A DNA stretch of 64,000 bases, from positions 1,049,501 to 1,113,500 of the forward strand of contig NZ_CP039695.1 in NCBI RefSeq assembly GCF_005145025.1, in the 5' to 3' direction. Positions within the stretch are counted from its first letter, which is position 1; each line of letters starts with the position of its first letter. Position numbers and translations under genes: made by a program. Source of the stretch: Novosphingobium sp. EMRT-2. Lineage in GTDB: Bacteria; Pseudomonadota; Alphaproteobacteria; Sphingomonadales; Sphingomonadaceae. The notes beneath the pieces were generated by a model. It saw nothing but the letters and a program-made list of their open reading frames with translations, was not told the origin of the DNA and made no database searches. Positions 51,028 to 59,219 of this stretch are shown piece by piece.

Positions 51028-52701
51028 ATGGCCGCCCAATACGCCTACGTCATGAAGGACATGACGAAGACCTTCCCCGGCGCACAGAAGCCGGTGCTGA
51101 ACAATATCAACCTGCAGTTCTACCAGGGCGCCAAGATCGGCATCGTCGGCCCGAACGGCGCCGGTAAATCGACCCTGATCAAGATCATGGCCGGGATCGA
51201 CAAGGACTTCACCGGCGAAGCATGGCCGGGCGAGAACATCACCGTCGGCTATCTCGAGCAGGAGCCGCAGCTTGACGAGAGCAAGACCGTGCTTGAAAAC
51301 GTCAAGGATGGGGCGCGCGCGACGGCGGACATGGTCGAGCGCTTCAACCAGATCGGCATGGAAATGGCCGAGGAAGACGCCGACTTCGACGCCTTGGGCG
51401 CGGAGATGGCCGAGCTTCAGGACAAGATCGACGCGGTCGATGGCTGGACGCTCGACAACCAGCTCGAAATCGCCATGGAAGCGCTGCGCTGCCCTCCCGG
51501 CGACTGGTCGGTGGCAAGCCTTTCGGGTGGTGAAAAGCGCCGCATCGCGCTGACCCGCCTGCTGATCCAGAAGCCTTCGATCCTGCTGCTCGACGAACCG
51601 ACCAACCACCTTGACGCCGAATCCGTCGAATGGCTGGAAAACCACCTCAAGGACTATGCCGGCGCGGTGCTGATGATCACCCACGACCGCTACTTCCTTG
51701 ACAACGTGGTGGGCTGGATCCTCGAACTCGACCGCGGAAAGTACTTCCCCTACGAGGGCAACTACTCGACCTACCTCGAGACCAAGGCCAAGCGCATAGC
51801 CCAGGAAGAGCGCGAGGAAAGCGGCAAGCAGAAGGCGCTGCAGCGCGAACTCGAATGGATCCGCCAGACCCCGGCGGCGCGCCAGACCAAGTCCAAGGCG
51901 CGTATCCGCAAGTTCGAGGAACTGCAGAACGCGCAGGATAACCGTCCGGTCGGCAAGGCGCAGATCGTGATCCAGGTGCCCGAGCGCCTTGGCGGCAAGG
52001 TGATCGAGGTAAAGAACATCTCGAAGGCCTATGGCGACAAGCTGCTGTTCGAAGACCTCTCGTTCATGCTGCCGCCCGGTGGCATCGTCGGCGTGATCGG
52101 GCCGAACGGCGCGGGCAAATCCACGCTGTTCAAGATCCTGACGGGCAAGGAGACACCGGACACCGGTTCGGTGGAAATCGGTTCGACCGTCCACCTCGGC
52201 TATGTCGACCAGAGCCGTGACGACCTGAACCCGGCCAACAACGTGTGGCAGGAAATCTCGGATGGCCTCGATTACATGAAGGTCAACGGGCAGGACATGT
52301 CTACGCGCGCCTACGTCGGCGCGTTCAACTTCAAGGGTCCGGACCAGCAGAAGAACGTCGGCAAGCTTTCGGGCGGTGAGCGCAACCGCGTGCACATGGC
52401 CAAGATGCTGAAGGCTGGCGGCAACGTGCTGCTGCTCGACGAACCGACCAACGACCTTGACGTCGAAACGCTGGCGGCGCTGGAAGACGCGATCGAGAAC
52501 TTCGCGGGCTGCGCCGTGGTCATCAGCCACGACCGCTTCTTCCTCGACCGTCTGGCCACGCACATCCTCGCGTTCGAGGGCAACAGCCATGTCGAATGGT
52601 TCGAAGGCAACTTCGCGGCTTACGAGGAAGACAAGCGCCGTCGCCTGGGCGACGCGGCCGACCGGCCCACCGCGCTGGCCTACAAGAAGCTGACGCGCTG
52701 A
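51028..52701 (+). CDS. ettA: Energy-dependent translational throttle protein EttA (ABC-F)
   Basis: Soluble ABC-F ATPase, 557 residues, that binds the ribosomal E site and gates entry into elongation according to ATP/ADP. Two ABC domains: first Walker A GPNGAGKST (41-49), SLSGGEKRR and DEPTNHLD; an arm and linker with LQRELEWIRQTPAARQTKSK; second Walker A GPNGAGKST (about 358-366), KLSGGERNR and DEPTNDLD. Linker and length fit EttA rather than Uup or YbiT. The ATG at 51028 follows AAGGAA at about 6 bases. A perfect 12-bp stem terminator follows the stop. Confidence 0.96.
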   Translation: MAAQYAYVMKDMTKTFPGAQKPVLNNINLQFYQGAKIGIVGPNGAGKSTLIKIMAGIDKDFTGEAWPGENITVGYLEQEPQLDESKTVLENVKDGARATADMVERFNQIGMEMAEEDADFDALGAEMAELQDKIDAVDGWTLDNQLEIAMEALRCPPGDWSVASLSGGEKRRIALTRLLIQKPSILLLDEPTNHLDAESVEWLENHLKDYAGAVLMITHDRYFLDNVVGWILELDRGKYFPYEGNYSTYLETKAKRIAQEEREESGKQKALQRELEWIRQTPAARQTKSKARIRKFEELQNAQDNRPVGKAQIVIQVPERLGGKVIEVKNISKAYGDKLLFEDLSFMLPPGGIVGVIGPNGAGKSTLFKILTGKETPDTGSVEIGSTVHLGYVDQSRDDLNPANNVWQEISDGLDYMKVNGQDMSTRAYVGAFNFKGPDQQKNVGKLSGGERNRVHMAKMLKAGGNVLLLDEPTNDLDVETLAALEDAIENFAGCAVVISHDRFFLDRLATHILAFEGNSHVEWFEGNFAAYEEDKRRRLGDAADRPTALAYKKLTR

Positions 52702-52730
52702 TTTCCAGCGGCGATGCCTGAAACACGCGG

Positions 52731-52762
52731 CGGGGCGGGAACCATGTTCCCGCCCCGTTTCG
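52731..52762 (+). terminator. Hairpin terminator after ettA
   Basis: CGGGGCGGGAAC (52731-52742) pairs perfectly with GTTCCCGCCCCG (52746-52757) around a CAT loop, followed by a short TTT. The stem is very strong although the T-tract is weak. Confidence 0.75.
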
Positions 52763-52894
52763 CTGTGCCGTTTCGGGAAAGCTGAACGAATGCCCTTGCA
52801 AGCGGTTCAGCGGCGCGACAGCGCGACTCCGGTAACACAGTGTCACATGACGTCACGGGATTGGCCGTGACCACAGGTGCATCGGAGAGCGGCC

Positions 52895-53950
52895 ATGGCC
52901 GGGATCACATTCTTCAGGAACAGCCTGCTGACGGCGGCCGCGCTCGCCTCGACGGTGGCCGCGCTTCCCACGGCAGCATTCGCCCAGCAGGGCGACTGGC
53001 GCGGCGCGGGGCGCGAGGCGCGCGGGGGCGACGCCGGTCCGGGCCGTGGCGGCAACCGGGGCGGCGGCTGGAACGGAGGCGGCAATGGTGGAGGCGGCTG
53101 GAATCGCCCCGCTCCGCAACAGGCCCAACCGCAGCCCCAGCCCCAACCTCAGCCGCAACGCAACTGGGGGGGCGGCAATCCGGGCGGCTGGAACCAGAAT
53201 CGCCCCCAATCGCAACCCTCCATGCCCCAGCAGCAGGCGCCACGCGCGCCGCGCGCCTGGCAGGGGGGCGGCGATGGTGGCGTCCGTCCGGCGCCGCAGG
53301 ATCGTGGCAACGGCTGGCAAGGTCGCGGTTGGCAAGGGGGCGGTTGGCAGGGAGGTGGCTGGCAGGGGGGCCGCAATGGCGACTGGCAGCGCGGCAACCC
53401 GAACCCGCGCCCGGACGGTCCCCGGCCCGGCGGCCCGCGCCCCGATAATGCCCGCCCCGGCCCGACCTATCGCGATGGCGTAGGCGTGCATTACGGCAAC
53501 GGCCAGTGGCGAAACGACAACCGGGGCTACGATCGCGGGCGGGACAATCGCTGGCGTGGCAACGATGGTTGGCGCGGCAACGACGGCTGGCGTTCGGGCG
53601 AAAGCTGGCGTGGCGACCGCGGACGCTGGAACAATGGCGGTGGCTGGAACAGCGACTGGCGGCGTGACCGGCGCTACGACTGGCGCGGCTATCGTGCCGA
53701 AAACCGCAGCATCTTCCGGTCCCGGCCATATTATGCGCCCTATCGCGGGTACTCGTACAGCCGCCTCAGGGTAGGCTTCTTCCTGGACAGCGTGTTCTTC
53801 GGCAACCAGTATTGGATCAACGATCCCTGGTCCTATCGCCTGCCGGACGTGTACGGCCCCTATCGCTGGGTTCGCTACTACAACGACGTGCTGCTGGTGG
53901 ATGTCTATTCCGGCGAAGTCGTGGACGTGATCTACGATTTCTTCTGGTGA
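52895..53950 (+). CDS. Exported Gly/Trp-rich RcnB-like protein
   Basis: A 351-residue exported protein: signal peptide (LLTAAALASTVAALPTAAFA, cleaved about residue 30), a long low-complexity middle (about 35-260) rich in Gly, Trp, Asn, Arg, Gln and Pro with repeats such as GGGWQ and RGNDGW, and a conserved C-terminus (about 285-351) with YSYSRLRVGFFLDSVFFG and WVRYYNDVLLVDVYSGEVVD. The C-terminal domain matches the RcnB/DUF2502-like periplasmic family; E. coli RcnB limits nickel and cobalt efflux. The ATG at 52895 has GGAGAG upstream. Function here is unknown; the middle segment could be disordered and RNA- or surface-binding. Confidence 0.75.
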   Translation: MAGITFFRNSLLTAAALASTVAALPTAAFAQQGDWRGAGREARGGDAGPGRGGNRGGGWNGGGNGGGGWNRPAPQQAQPQPQPQPQPQRNWGGGNPGGWNQNRPQSQPSMPQQQAPRAPRAWQGGGDGGVRPAPQDRGNGWQGRGWQGGGWQGGGWQGGRNGDWQRGNPNPRPDGPRPGGPRPDNARPGPTYRDGVGVHYGNGQWRNDNRGYDRGRDNRWRGNDGWRGNDGWRSGESWRGDRGRWNNGGGWNSDWRRDRRYDWRGYRAENRSIFRSRPYYAPYRGYSYSRLRVGFFLDSVFFGNQYWINDPWSYRLPDVYGPYRWVRYYNDVLLVDVYSGEVVDVIYDFFW

Positions 53951-53988
53951 CATCCGGTCCGGAAAACCACCGGCCCCAAAGACGCGAC

Positions 53989-54021
53989 GACCCGCCGTTG
54001 GCCCTTGCCAACCGGCGGGTC
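53989..54021. terminator. Strong hairpin between RcnB-like gene and marR
   Basis: GACCCGCCG (53989-53997) pairs with CGGCGGGTC (54013-54021), extended by TTGG/CCAA with one bulged C. It sits between convergent genes 38 bp after the RcnB-like stop. There is no real T-tract, so it is only terminator-like. Confidence 0.5.
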
Positions 54022-54088
54022 GATCGCTTCAGGAGCGCGCCAGCCGAAGCCCGCAGCAGCCATCGGCATCACGCCGGTTCGCTGCCTC

Positions 54089-54451
54089 TCAGCTGATCGG
54101 CCCGATCGCGCGCAACACGCGGCGCATCACGGCATGGCCTTCATCGGTCAGGCGCACGAACCGGCGGCGCGCATCCCCGCGATCGGCCTTGCGGTAAAGC
54201 AGGCCTTCCTTTTCCAGCCGGGCAATCCACCGCAGGATCGTGGTGGAAGGGACGCCAGCCTCGATGCAGACGCTGGAAACCTGGATTTCCATCCCGCGCT
54301 TGCTGGCGATGTACAGGTCCAGAAGTATATCCCACGCCGGCTCGCCGAAAATCCGCCTTGGACCCAAGGCCGAATCACGCTTGCGGCGCAAGTTATTCAG
54401 GGCTTGAGCGAGCCGATAAGCTTCAGCTTCAGTATCGATCAGGGCTTCCAA
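54089..54451 (-). CDS. MarR-family winged-helix regulator
   Basis: A 120-residue winged-helix protein. The recognition-helix region is SVCIEAGVPSTTILRWIARLEKEGLL and the wing is ADRGDARRRFVRLTDEG, as in MarR and related regulators that often respond to phenolic ligands. It is slightly short at both ends compared with MarR, so dimerisation helices are reduced. The start appears to be a TTG at 54451, with GGGAGG about 10 bases upstream. A 7-bp inverted repeat lies directly upstream of it, which suggests autorepression. The adjacent divergent oxygenase gene is a possible second target. Confidence 0.8.
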   Translation of the reverse strand: MEALIDTEAEAYRLAQALNNLRRKRDSALGPRRIFGEPAWDILLDLYIASKRGMEIQVSSVCIEAGVPSTTILRWIARLEKEGLLYRKADRGDARRRFVRLTDEGHAVMRRVLRAIGPIS

Positions 54452-54457
54452 TGGAAT

Positions 54458-54486
54458 ACGACCTCCCTATATCAAAAGTAGGTCGT
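54458..54486. promoter_or_regulatory. Inverted repeat upstream of marR, candidate operator
   Basis: ACGACCT (54458-54464) and AGGTCGT (54480-54486) are perfect inverted copies 15 bases apart. On the minus strand they enclose GATATA and the GGGAGG ribosome binding site of marR, so a bound dimer would block its own expression. Confidence 0.55.
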
Positions 54487-54708
54487 CCCAATTTAGCGAA
54501 AGAAGAACACAGAATTCCTTGCCCGCTATTAGGCATAGCATTCCAATTCGACCCTTCCGCAAAGTTAGGACTTCGATTCCTACTTCCCGGTATTTATTTA
54601 ACGACTTTGACCTGCACCAATATTCACAGTATTTGCCCTGACTGGCAACGGCTCGCCACCGGATCGGATCAAAACCGCATTAACCTTAAATCGCCCCTGA
54701 ACTCGGGG

Positions 54709-54724
54709 TGTGACATCCGTCACA
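54709..54724. promoter_or_regulatory. CRP/FNR-type binding site (TGTGA-N6-TCACA)
   Basis: TGTGACATCCGTCACA matches the textbook CRP consensus exactly: both 5-base half sites are perfect with a 6-base spacer. It lies 53 bp before the oxygenase ATG, within range for activation or repression of that gene. Which CRP-family protein is present in this organism cannot be told from the window. Confidence 0.6.
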
Positions 54725-54777
54725 AGGCGCCCGCACCTCTTGCTCCCCGTCCCGCCTTGGGTCATGAAAGCGAGCCC

Positions 54778-55455
54778 ATGATCTCCCTGTCTCGCAAGTC
54801 CCGCCCGCATCCGGACGCCGTCCTTCTCAAGCGTATCGGCCAGACCGTTCGCGCCCGTCTGGATGCCGATCCCGCGGCCTATCGCCTTCCAGTGGAAGGT
54901 ATTGAAATTTATGGAGTTTCTAACTTCCTTTCCGAAGCGGAATGCCAGCGCCTGATCGCGACCATCGACGACGTCGCGCGTCCCTCGCTCACCTACGATG
55001 GCAACCGCAGCGGGGGCCGCACCAGCTACTCCGGGGACGTCGATCCGTGGGACCCGTTCACCCTGATGTTGCAGCGCAGAATCGATGACCTCGTGGGGCT
55101 CGATCCCGACACCGGAGAGACGATTCAGGGGCAGCGTTACACCCCCGGACAGGAATTTTGTCCCCATTTTGACCATTTTAATCCGGATCAGCCGTTCTGG
55201 GATCGGGAGATGGGGCGCGGGGGACAGCGAAGCTGGACCGCCATGGCCTATCTCAACACCGTCGAGGAAGGCGGTTCGACCGATTTTCCGAAAGTCGATC
55301 TGTCGATTCCGCCCCAGCGCGGCGCGCTGCTGGTGTGGAACAACATGGCCGTGGATGGCACGCCCAACCCCAACAGCCTCCACGCCGGGCGGCCGGTCGT
55401 GAAAGGCACCAAATACGTCCTCACCAAATGGTACCGGACGCGCGCATGGGGCTGA
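54778..55455 (+). CDS. 2-oxoglutarate-Fe(II) oxygenase, prolyl 4-hydroxylase-like
   Basis: Non-haem iron dioxygenase of 225 residues. The iron ligands are His130 and Asp132 (CPHFDHFNPD) and His202 (NSLHAGRPV), and Lys212 (VKGTKYVLTKW) binds the 2-oxoglutarate carboxylate; RYTPGQEF and LVWNNMAVDG are also typical of the P4H alpha-subunit family. It probably hydroxylates a prolyl residue in a protein, but free substrates are possible. No good ribosome binding site precedes the ATG at 54778. A CRP-type box is 53 bp upstream. The 3' end overlaps the DUF885 gene by 10 bp. Confidence 0.88.
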   Translation: MISLSRKSRPHPDAVLLKRIGQTVRARLDADPAAYRLPVEGIEIYGVSNFLSEAECQRLIATIDDVARPSLTYDGNRSGGRTSYSGDVDPWDPFTLMLQRRIDDLVGLDPDTGETIQGQRYTPGQEFCPHFDHFNPDQPFWDREMGRGGQRSWTAMAYLNTVEEGGSTDFPKVDLSIPPQRGALLVWNNMAVDGTPNPNSLHAGRPVVKGTKYVLTKWYRTRAWG

Positions 55456-57347
55456 TTCGGGAGGCGGGCACGGCGATCCCGGCCAGTACGGCTGCAAGCT
55501 GGCGCCTGCTTCGCGGCACCGCACTGGTCCTTGCCCTGGCGCTGACGACGGCGGCGAGCGCCCCGCAGGCTTCCTCGCTGGCGGATCGGCCGGTCCCGCA
55601 AGCCGCCGCGAAGGCCGGCTTCGTCCGGCAAAGCGAAGCAGCCCTGGCGCTCGACCGGTTGTTCATGGACGACAGCCGGGCGGAACAGGCGCTCGACCCG
55701 CTCGGTGCGCTGGAACAGGGCGAACAGATTCCGCTCGACCGCTTCCTGCTGCTGTTCACGCCGGAACTCGTCCATCGCCTGCGCGAAACCAACGCCGCCA
55801 CGCTGACGCGGCTGGACGGGATCGATCGCAATCAGCTCGATGACGCCCACCGCATTTCCTACGACGTGTTCCGCGATGCCAAGCTCCAGGAACGCGATGC
55901 GCTGACTCCGGAGGTGGAGGCGCTGACCGCCGTTCGCCCGTTCAACCACTTCGGCGGCTTCCACGTCGAGTTTCCCGGCCTCGCTTCGTCCGAAACGCCT
56001 GTTCCGCTGGATACGCCCGCCGATTTCGAGGCGCTGCTGGCGCGTGACCGCGCGCTGCCACAGGTCTTCGACCATGCCATCGCCCGGTTCCGTGAAGGCA
56101 TGGCCGGCGGCGCGATCGAATCCCGCCTGACCGTGCGCAACATGATCGCGCAGATCGACACGATCCTGGCGCAGCCGGTCCAGCGATCCCCGTTCTATTC
56201 GCCCGTCGCGCAATACCCCGCGCGATACGGCACCGGCGCCAAACGGCGCGTCGCCGCCGCCTTCCGGCAGGCGATCGGGCAATCGGTGTACCCCGCCTAT
56301 CGCAAACTTCGGGCGTTCCTTGCGGAGGAATACTACCCCGTCGCGCGTGAGGATGCGGGATTGTGGGCGATGAAGGGGGGAGACCGGCTCTATCGGCTGC
56401 TCATCCGCAATCACACGACCCTGCCGCTCGATCCCGATGCGGTGCACGATCTGGGCCTAGGTGAAGTGGCGCGCATCCAGCGCGAGATGGAAGGGGTGAA
56501 GACGGAACTGGGCTATGCCGGTCCGCTCAAGGCGTTCTTCGACGAATTGCGCGTGAACCCCCGATACCATCCGCGGACCGACGCGCAGCTTGCCGACGGT
56601 TTCCGCGCCGTCGGTCGCAAGGTCGAAGCGCAGGCACCACGCTATTTCCTGCACCTGCCGCGCACGCCCCTGCTGATCCTGCCCTATCCCGCCTATCGCG
56701 CGCGCTATGAAGCGGGCGGCAGCTATAGCCAAGGCGCGCCGGACGGCAGCCGGCCCGGCGTGTTCTTCTACAACACCTACGACCTCAAAAGCCGCTTCCT
56801 GACCGGCATCACCACGCTTTACCTCCACGAAGGCGCGCCGGGGCATCATTTCCAGATCAGCCTGGCCCAGGAGAACGCCAGCCTGCCAGATTTCCAGCGT
56901 TTCGGCGGCAATACCGCCTATGTCGAAGGCTGGGCGCTCTATGCCGAGACGCTGGGTTACGAGATGGGGTTCTACAAGGACCCGATGCAGCACTGGGGCA
57001 CACTGGACGACGAGATGCTGCGCGCCATGCGGCTGGTGGTGGACACCGGCATCCACGCCAAGCGGTGGACGCGCGAACAGGCGATCGACTACATGCTGGC
57101 CAATTCGGGCATGGGTCGCAGCGATGCGACCGCCGAAGTCGAACGCTACATCGCCAATCCGGGGCAGGCGCTATCCTACAAAATCGGCGCGCTCACCATC
57201 CAGCGCCTGCGTCGCAACGCCGAAGCGGAACTCGGCCCGCGCTTCGACATTCGCGCGTTTCACGATCAGGTGCTGGGCAGCGGCGCGCTGCCCATGCCGG
57301 TTCTGGAAGCGAAGGTCGACCGCTGGATCGCGGGGCAGCGGGGATAG
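55446..57347 (+). CDS. DUF885 family exported protein (putative metallopeptidase)
   Basis: A 633-residue protein with an N-terminal signal segment (LLRGTALVLALALTTAASA, cleavage about residue 40). It belongs to the DUF885 family, distantly like M32 carboxypeptidases. The metal-binding motif is LHEGAPGHHFQ, supported by GWALYAETLGYEMGFY downstream, where a glutamate would be a further ligand. It probably acts as a periplasmic peptidase. The ATG at 55446 overlaps the oxygenase stop by 10 bp, so the two are likely co-transcribed. It is convergent with lysS. Confidence 0.88.
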   Translation: MGLIREAGTAIPASTAASWRLLRGTALVLALALTTAASAPQASSLADRPVPQAAAKAGFVRQSEAALALDRLFMDDSRAEQALDPLGALEQGEQIPLDRFLLLFTPELVHRLRETNAATLTRLDGIDRNQLDDAHRISYDVFRDAKLQERDALTPEVEALTAVRPFNHFGGFHVEFPGLASSETPVPLDTPADFEALLARDRALPQVFDHAIARFREGMAGGAIESRLTVRNMIAQIDTILAQPVQRSPFYSPVAQYPARYGTGAKRRVAAAFRQAIGQSVYPAYRKLRAFLAEEYYPVAREDAGLWAMKGGDRLYRLLIRNHTTLPLDPDAVHDLGLGEVARIQREMEGVKTELGYAGPLKAFFDELRVNPRYHPRTDAQLADGFRAVGRKVEAQAPRYFLHLPRTPLLILPYPAYRARYEAGGSYSQGAPDGSRPGVFFYNTYDLKSRFLTGITTLYLHEGAPGHHFQISLAQENASLPDFQRFGGNTAYVEGWALYAETLGYEMGFYKDPMQHWGTLDDEMLRAMRLVVDTGIHAKRWTREQAIDYMLANSGMGRSDATAEVERYIANPGQALSYKIGALTIQRLRRNAEAELGPRFDIRAFHDQVLGSGALPMPVLEAKVDRWIAGQRG

Positions 57348-57368
57348 GGCCACGCTGCCCGCCCCGAG

Positions 57369-57390
57369 CCCCTCCCGCAAGCGGGAGGGG
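57369..57390. repeat. Perfect GC-rich intergenic hairpin
   Basis: CCCCTCCCGC (57369-57378) and GCGGGAGGGG (57381-57390) form a perfect 10-bp stem with an AA loop between two convergent stops. Followed by AGTTCTTGG with no T-run. Sequences of this form are common between genes in sphingomonads and may be a dispersed short repeat or a factor-dependent terminator. Confidence 0.55.
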
Positions 57391-57423
57391 AGTTCTTGGA
57401 GCACCCGGTTGGGCCAGAAGCGC

Positions 57424-59049
57424 TCAGCCTTCCAGCGCCTCGGCGATCAGCTTGCGCGTGTTCTCGATGCCGTAGAGCGCGATGAAGCTGCCCATTCGCG
57501 GCCCCTGGCTGGAGCCGAGCAGCGTCTCGTAAAGCGCCTTGAACCAATCGCGCAGGCTTTCGAAGCCGTAATGCGGGTCCTTGCCAATCTCATAGACGAT
57601 GTTCTGCAGTTCTTCGGCGGTGGTGTCGGCGCTGGCGGCGGCCAGTTCCTCGTCGAGCGCGGTGAGCGCGGCGACTTCGCCGTTCTCCGGCTTGCGGCGG
57701 AGAAGCGTGGGCGCGATGAAATCGCGGTTGTAAGCAAGCGCGCAGGTTACCAGCGTATCGAGCGCGGGATGCGCCGCCGGATCGGCGTTCTCGACGTAGT
57801 TGGCAAGGTACGACCAGACCTGCTCGCGCGTCGCACCGGCCCCCAGCACGCCCACCAGATTGAGCAGCAGGCCATAAGTGACCGGCAGCTTCTCGCCCGC
57901 TCCGGCGGCATCGCCATTGGCACGCAGCAGGTGCCACACCGGGTTGCCCAACTGCTGTTCGATCGGCTGCGCGGGCAGCTTCTCGCGGAACTGCCAGTAT
58001 TCATCCACCGCGCGCGGGATGATGCCAACGTGCAGCGACTTCGCGCTCTTGGGCTCGCGGAACAGGTAGAAGCCCAGGCTTTCCTCGCTGCCGTAGTCAA
58101 GCCACTGCTCGATCGTCAGCCCGTTGCCCTTGGACTTGGAGATCTTCTCGCCCTTCTCGTCGAGGAACAGTTCGTAGATCAGCCCTTCGGGCCGGCGGCC
58201 GCCCAGCACTTGCGCGATCCGGCCCGACTGGGTGACGCTGTCGGTCAGGTCCTTGCCGCACATCTCGTAATCGACGCCGAGCGCCACCCAGCGCATCGCC
58301 CAATCGACCTTCCATTGCAGCTTGGAGCGCCCGCCCAGGATCGACTGCTCGACCATCTCGCCGGTCACGTCCTCGAACCGGATCAGGCCCGCTTCCGCAT
58401 CGACCACGTCCACCGGCACCTGCAGCACCTGATGATTGGTCGGCGAAACCGGCAGGACCGGCGAATAGGTCTTGCGCCGTTCCTCCCGCAGCGTGGGCAG
58501 CATGATGCCCATGATCGCGTCGTAATGGCGCAGCACGTTCTTCAGCGCATCGTCGAAACCGCCCGCGTTGTAGCGGTCGCTGGCCGAGACGAATTCGTAG
58601 TCGAAGCCGAAGCGGTCCAGAAACGCGCGCAGCATCGCGTTGTTGTGGTGCGCGAAGCTTTCGTGCGTGGCGAACGGATCGGGGATGCGCGAAAGCGGGT
58701 GGCCGATATAGGCGGCGAGCAGACCCTTGTTGGGCACGTTGTCGGGCACCTTGCGCAACCCGTCCATGTCGTCGGAAAAGGCGACGAGGCGCGTGGGATG
58801 ACCGCCCGTCAACACGTCATAGGCCCGGCGGACCAGCGTGGTGCGGAGCACTTCCTGGAACGTGCCGATATGTGGCAGGCCCGAGGGACCATAGCCCGTC
58901 TCGAACAGCACGGGCACGAGATTGCCGGCGGCATCGCGTTTGCCGCCCGGATACCGCTTCACGATCTTGCGGGCTTCCTCGAACGGCCAGGCCTTGGAGA
59001 CCTGCGCGGCTTCGAGCACGGACGGCGGACGGGTTTCGGTTTCGGTCAT
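57424..59049 (-). CDS. lysS: Lysyl-tRNA synthetase, class I
   Basis: Class I (archaeal-type) LysRS, 541 residues, which charges tRNA-Lys. The HIGH motif is in SGLPHIGTF (56-64) and the KMSKS loop is KISKSKG (302-308), both class I signatures; class II motifs are absent. This form is standard in many alphaproteobacteria instead of the class II enzyme. The ATG at 59049 follows AAAGGACG. The C-terminal helical anticodon-binding region (about 360-541) is of normal length. Convergent with the DUF885 gene. Confidence 0.95.
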   Translation of the reverse strand: MTETETRPPSVLEAAQVSKAWPFEEARKIVKRYPGGKRDAAGNLVPVLFETGYGPSGLPHIGTFQEVLRTTLVRRAYDVLTGGHPTRLVAFSDDMDGLRKVPDNVPNKGLLAAYIGHPLSRIPDPFATHESFAHHNNAMLRAFLDRFGFDYEFVSASDRYNAGGFDDALKNVLRHYDAIMGIMLPTLREERRKTYSPVLPVSPTNHQVLQVPVDVVDAEAGLIRFEDVTGEMVEQSILGGRSKLQWKVDWAMRWVALGVDYEMCGKDLTDSVTQSGRIAQVLGGRRPEGLIYELFLDEKGEKISKSKGNGLTIEQWLDYGSEESLGFYLFREPKSAKSLHVGIIPRAVDEYWQFREKLPAQPIEQQLGNPVWHLLRANGDAAGAGEKLPVTYGLLLNLVGVLGAGATREQVWSYLANYVENADPAAHPALDTLVTCALAYNRDFIAPTLLRRKPENGEVAALTALDEELAAASADTTAEELQNIVYEIGKDPHYGFESLRDWFKALYETLLGSSQGPRMGSFIALYGIENTRKLIAEALEG

Positions 59050-59145
59050 AGCGGGCGTCCTTTCGCCCGCCTGCCCCGCTTGCGCAAGGAAAAGCTGGCG
59101 CCGCTGACGACGTGGCCCAATCGTGGGAGAGGCACCGCGCCGCGC

Positions 59146-59189
59146 AACCCAAAAAAGAACGGCCGCCCCGCCAGGGTGCGGGGCGGCCG
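59146..59189 (-). terminator. Rho-independent terminator of the flagellin gene
   Basis: CGGCCGCCCCGC (59160-59171) and GCGGGGCGGCCG (59178-59189) form a perfect 12-bp stem around CAGGGT. On the minus strand it is followed by TTCTTTTTT. It lies 31 bp past the flagellin stop. Confidence 0.88.
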
Positions 59190-59219
59190 CGCTGCGGCGC
59201 AAGACGCGGGGGAGAGCCT

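Larger units (their letters stand above)
54452..54777. other. 326-bp AT-richer divergent control region (marR / oxygenase)
   Basis: Clearly lower GC than the rest of the window, especially 54470-54700. It holds the MarR inverted repeat at 54458-54486 and a perfect CRP-type box at 54709-54724. The plus-strand frame stays open across it but its composition is not coding-like. No gene is seen. Confidence 0.55.

Noticed and set aside
50893..52590. N-terminal extension of the M28 peptidase gene across ettA
   Set aside because: It is antisense to ettA. The signal peptide and ribosome binding site at 50892 define the real start.
53060..53640. Tandem repeats resembling a CRISPR or minisatellite
   Set aside because: The repeats are codon-phased Gly/Trp/Asn codons inside an open reading frame with no regular spacer structure.
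54358..54777. Extension of the oxygenase gene upstream to 54358
   Set aside because: The extra part crosses the AT-rich control region and the marR start and has no P4H family character; the conserved protein fits a start at 54778.
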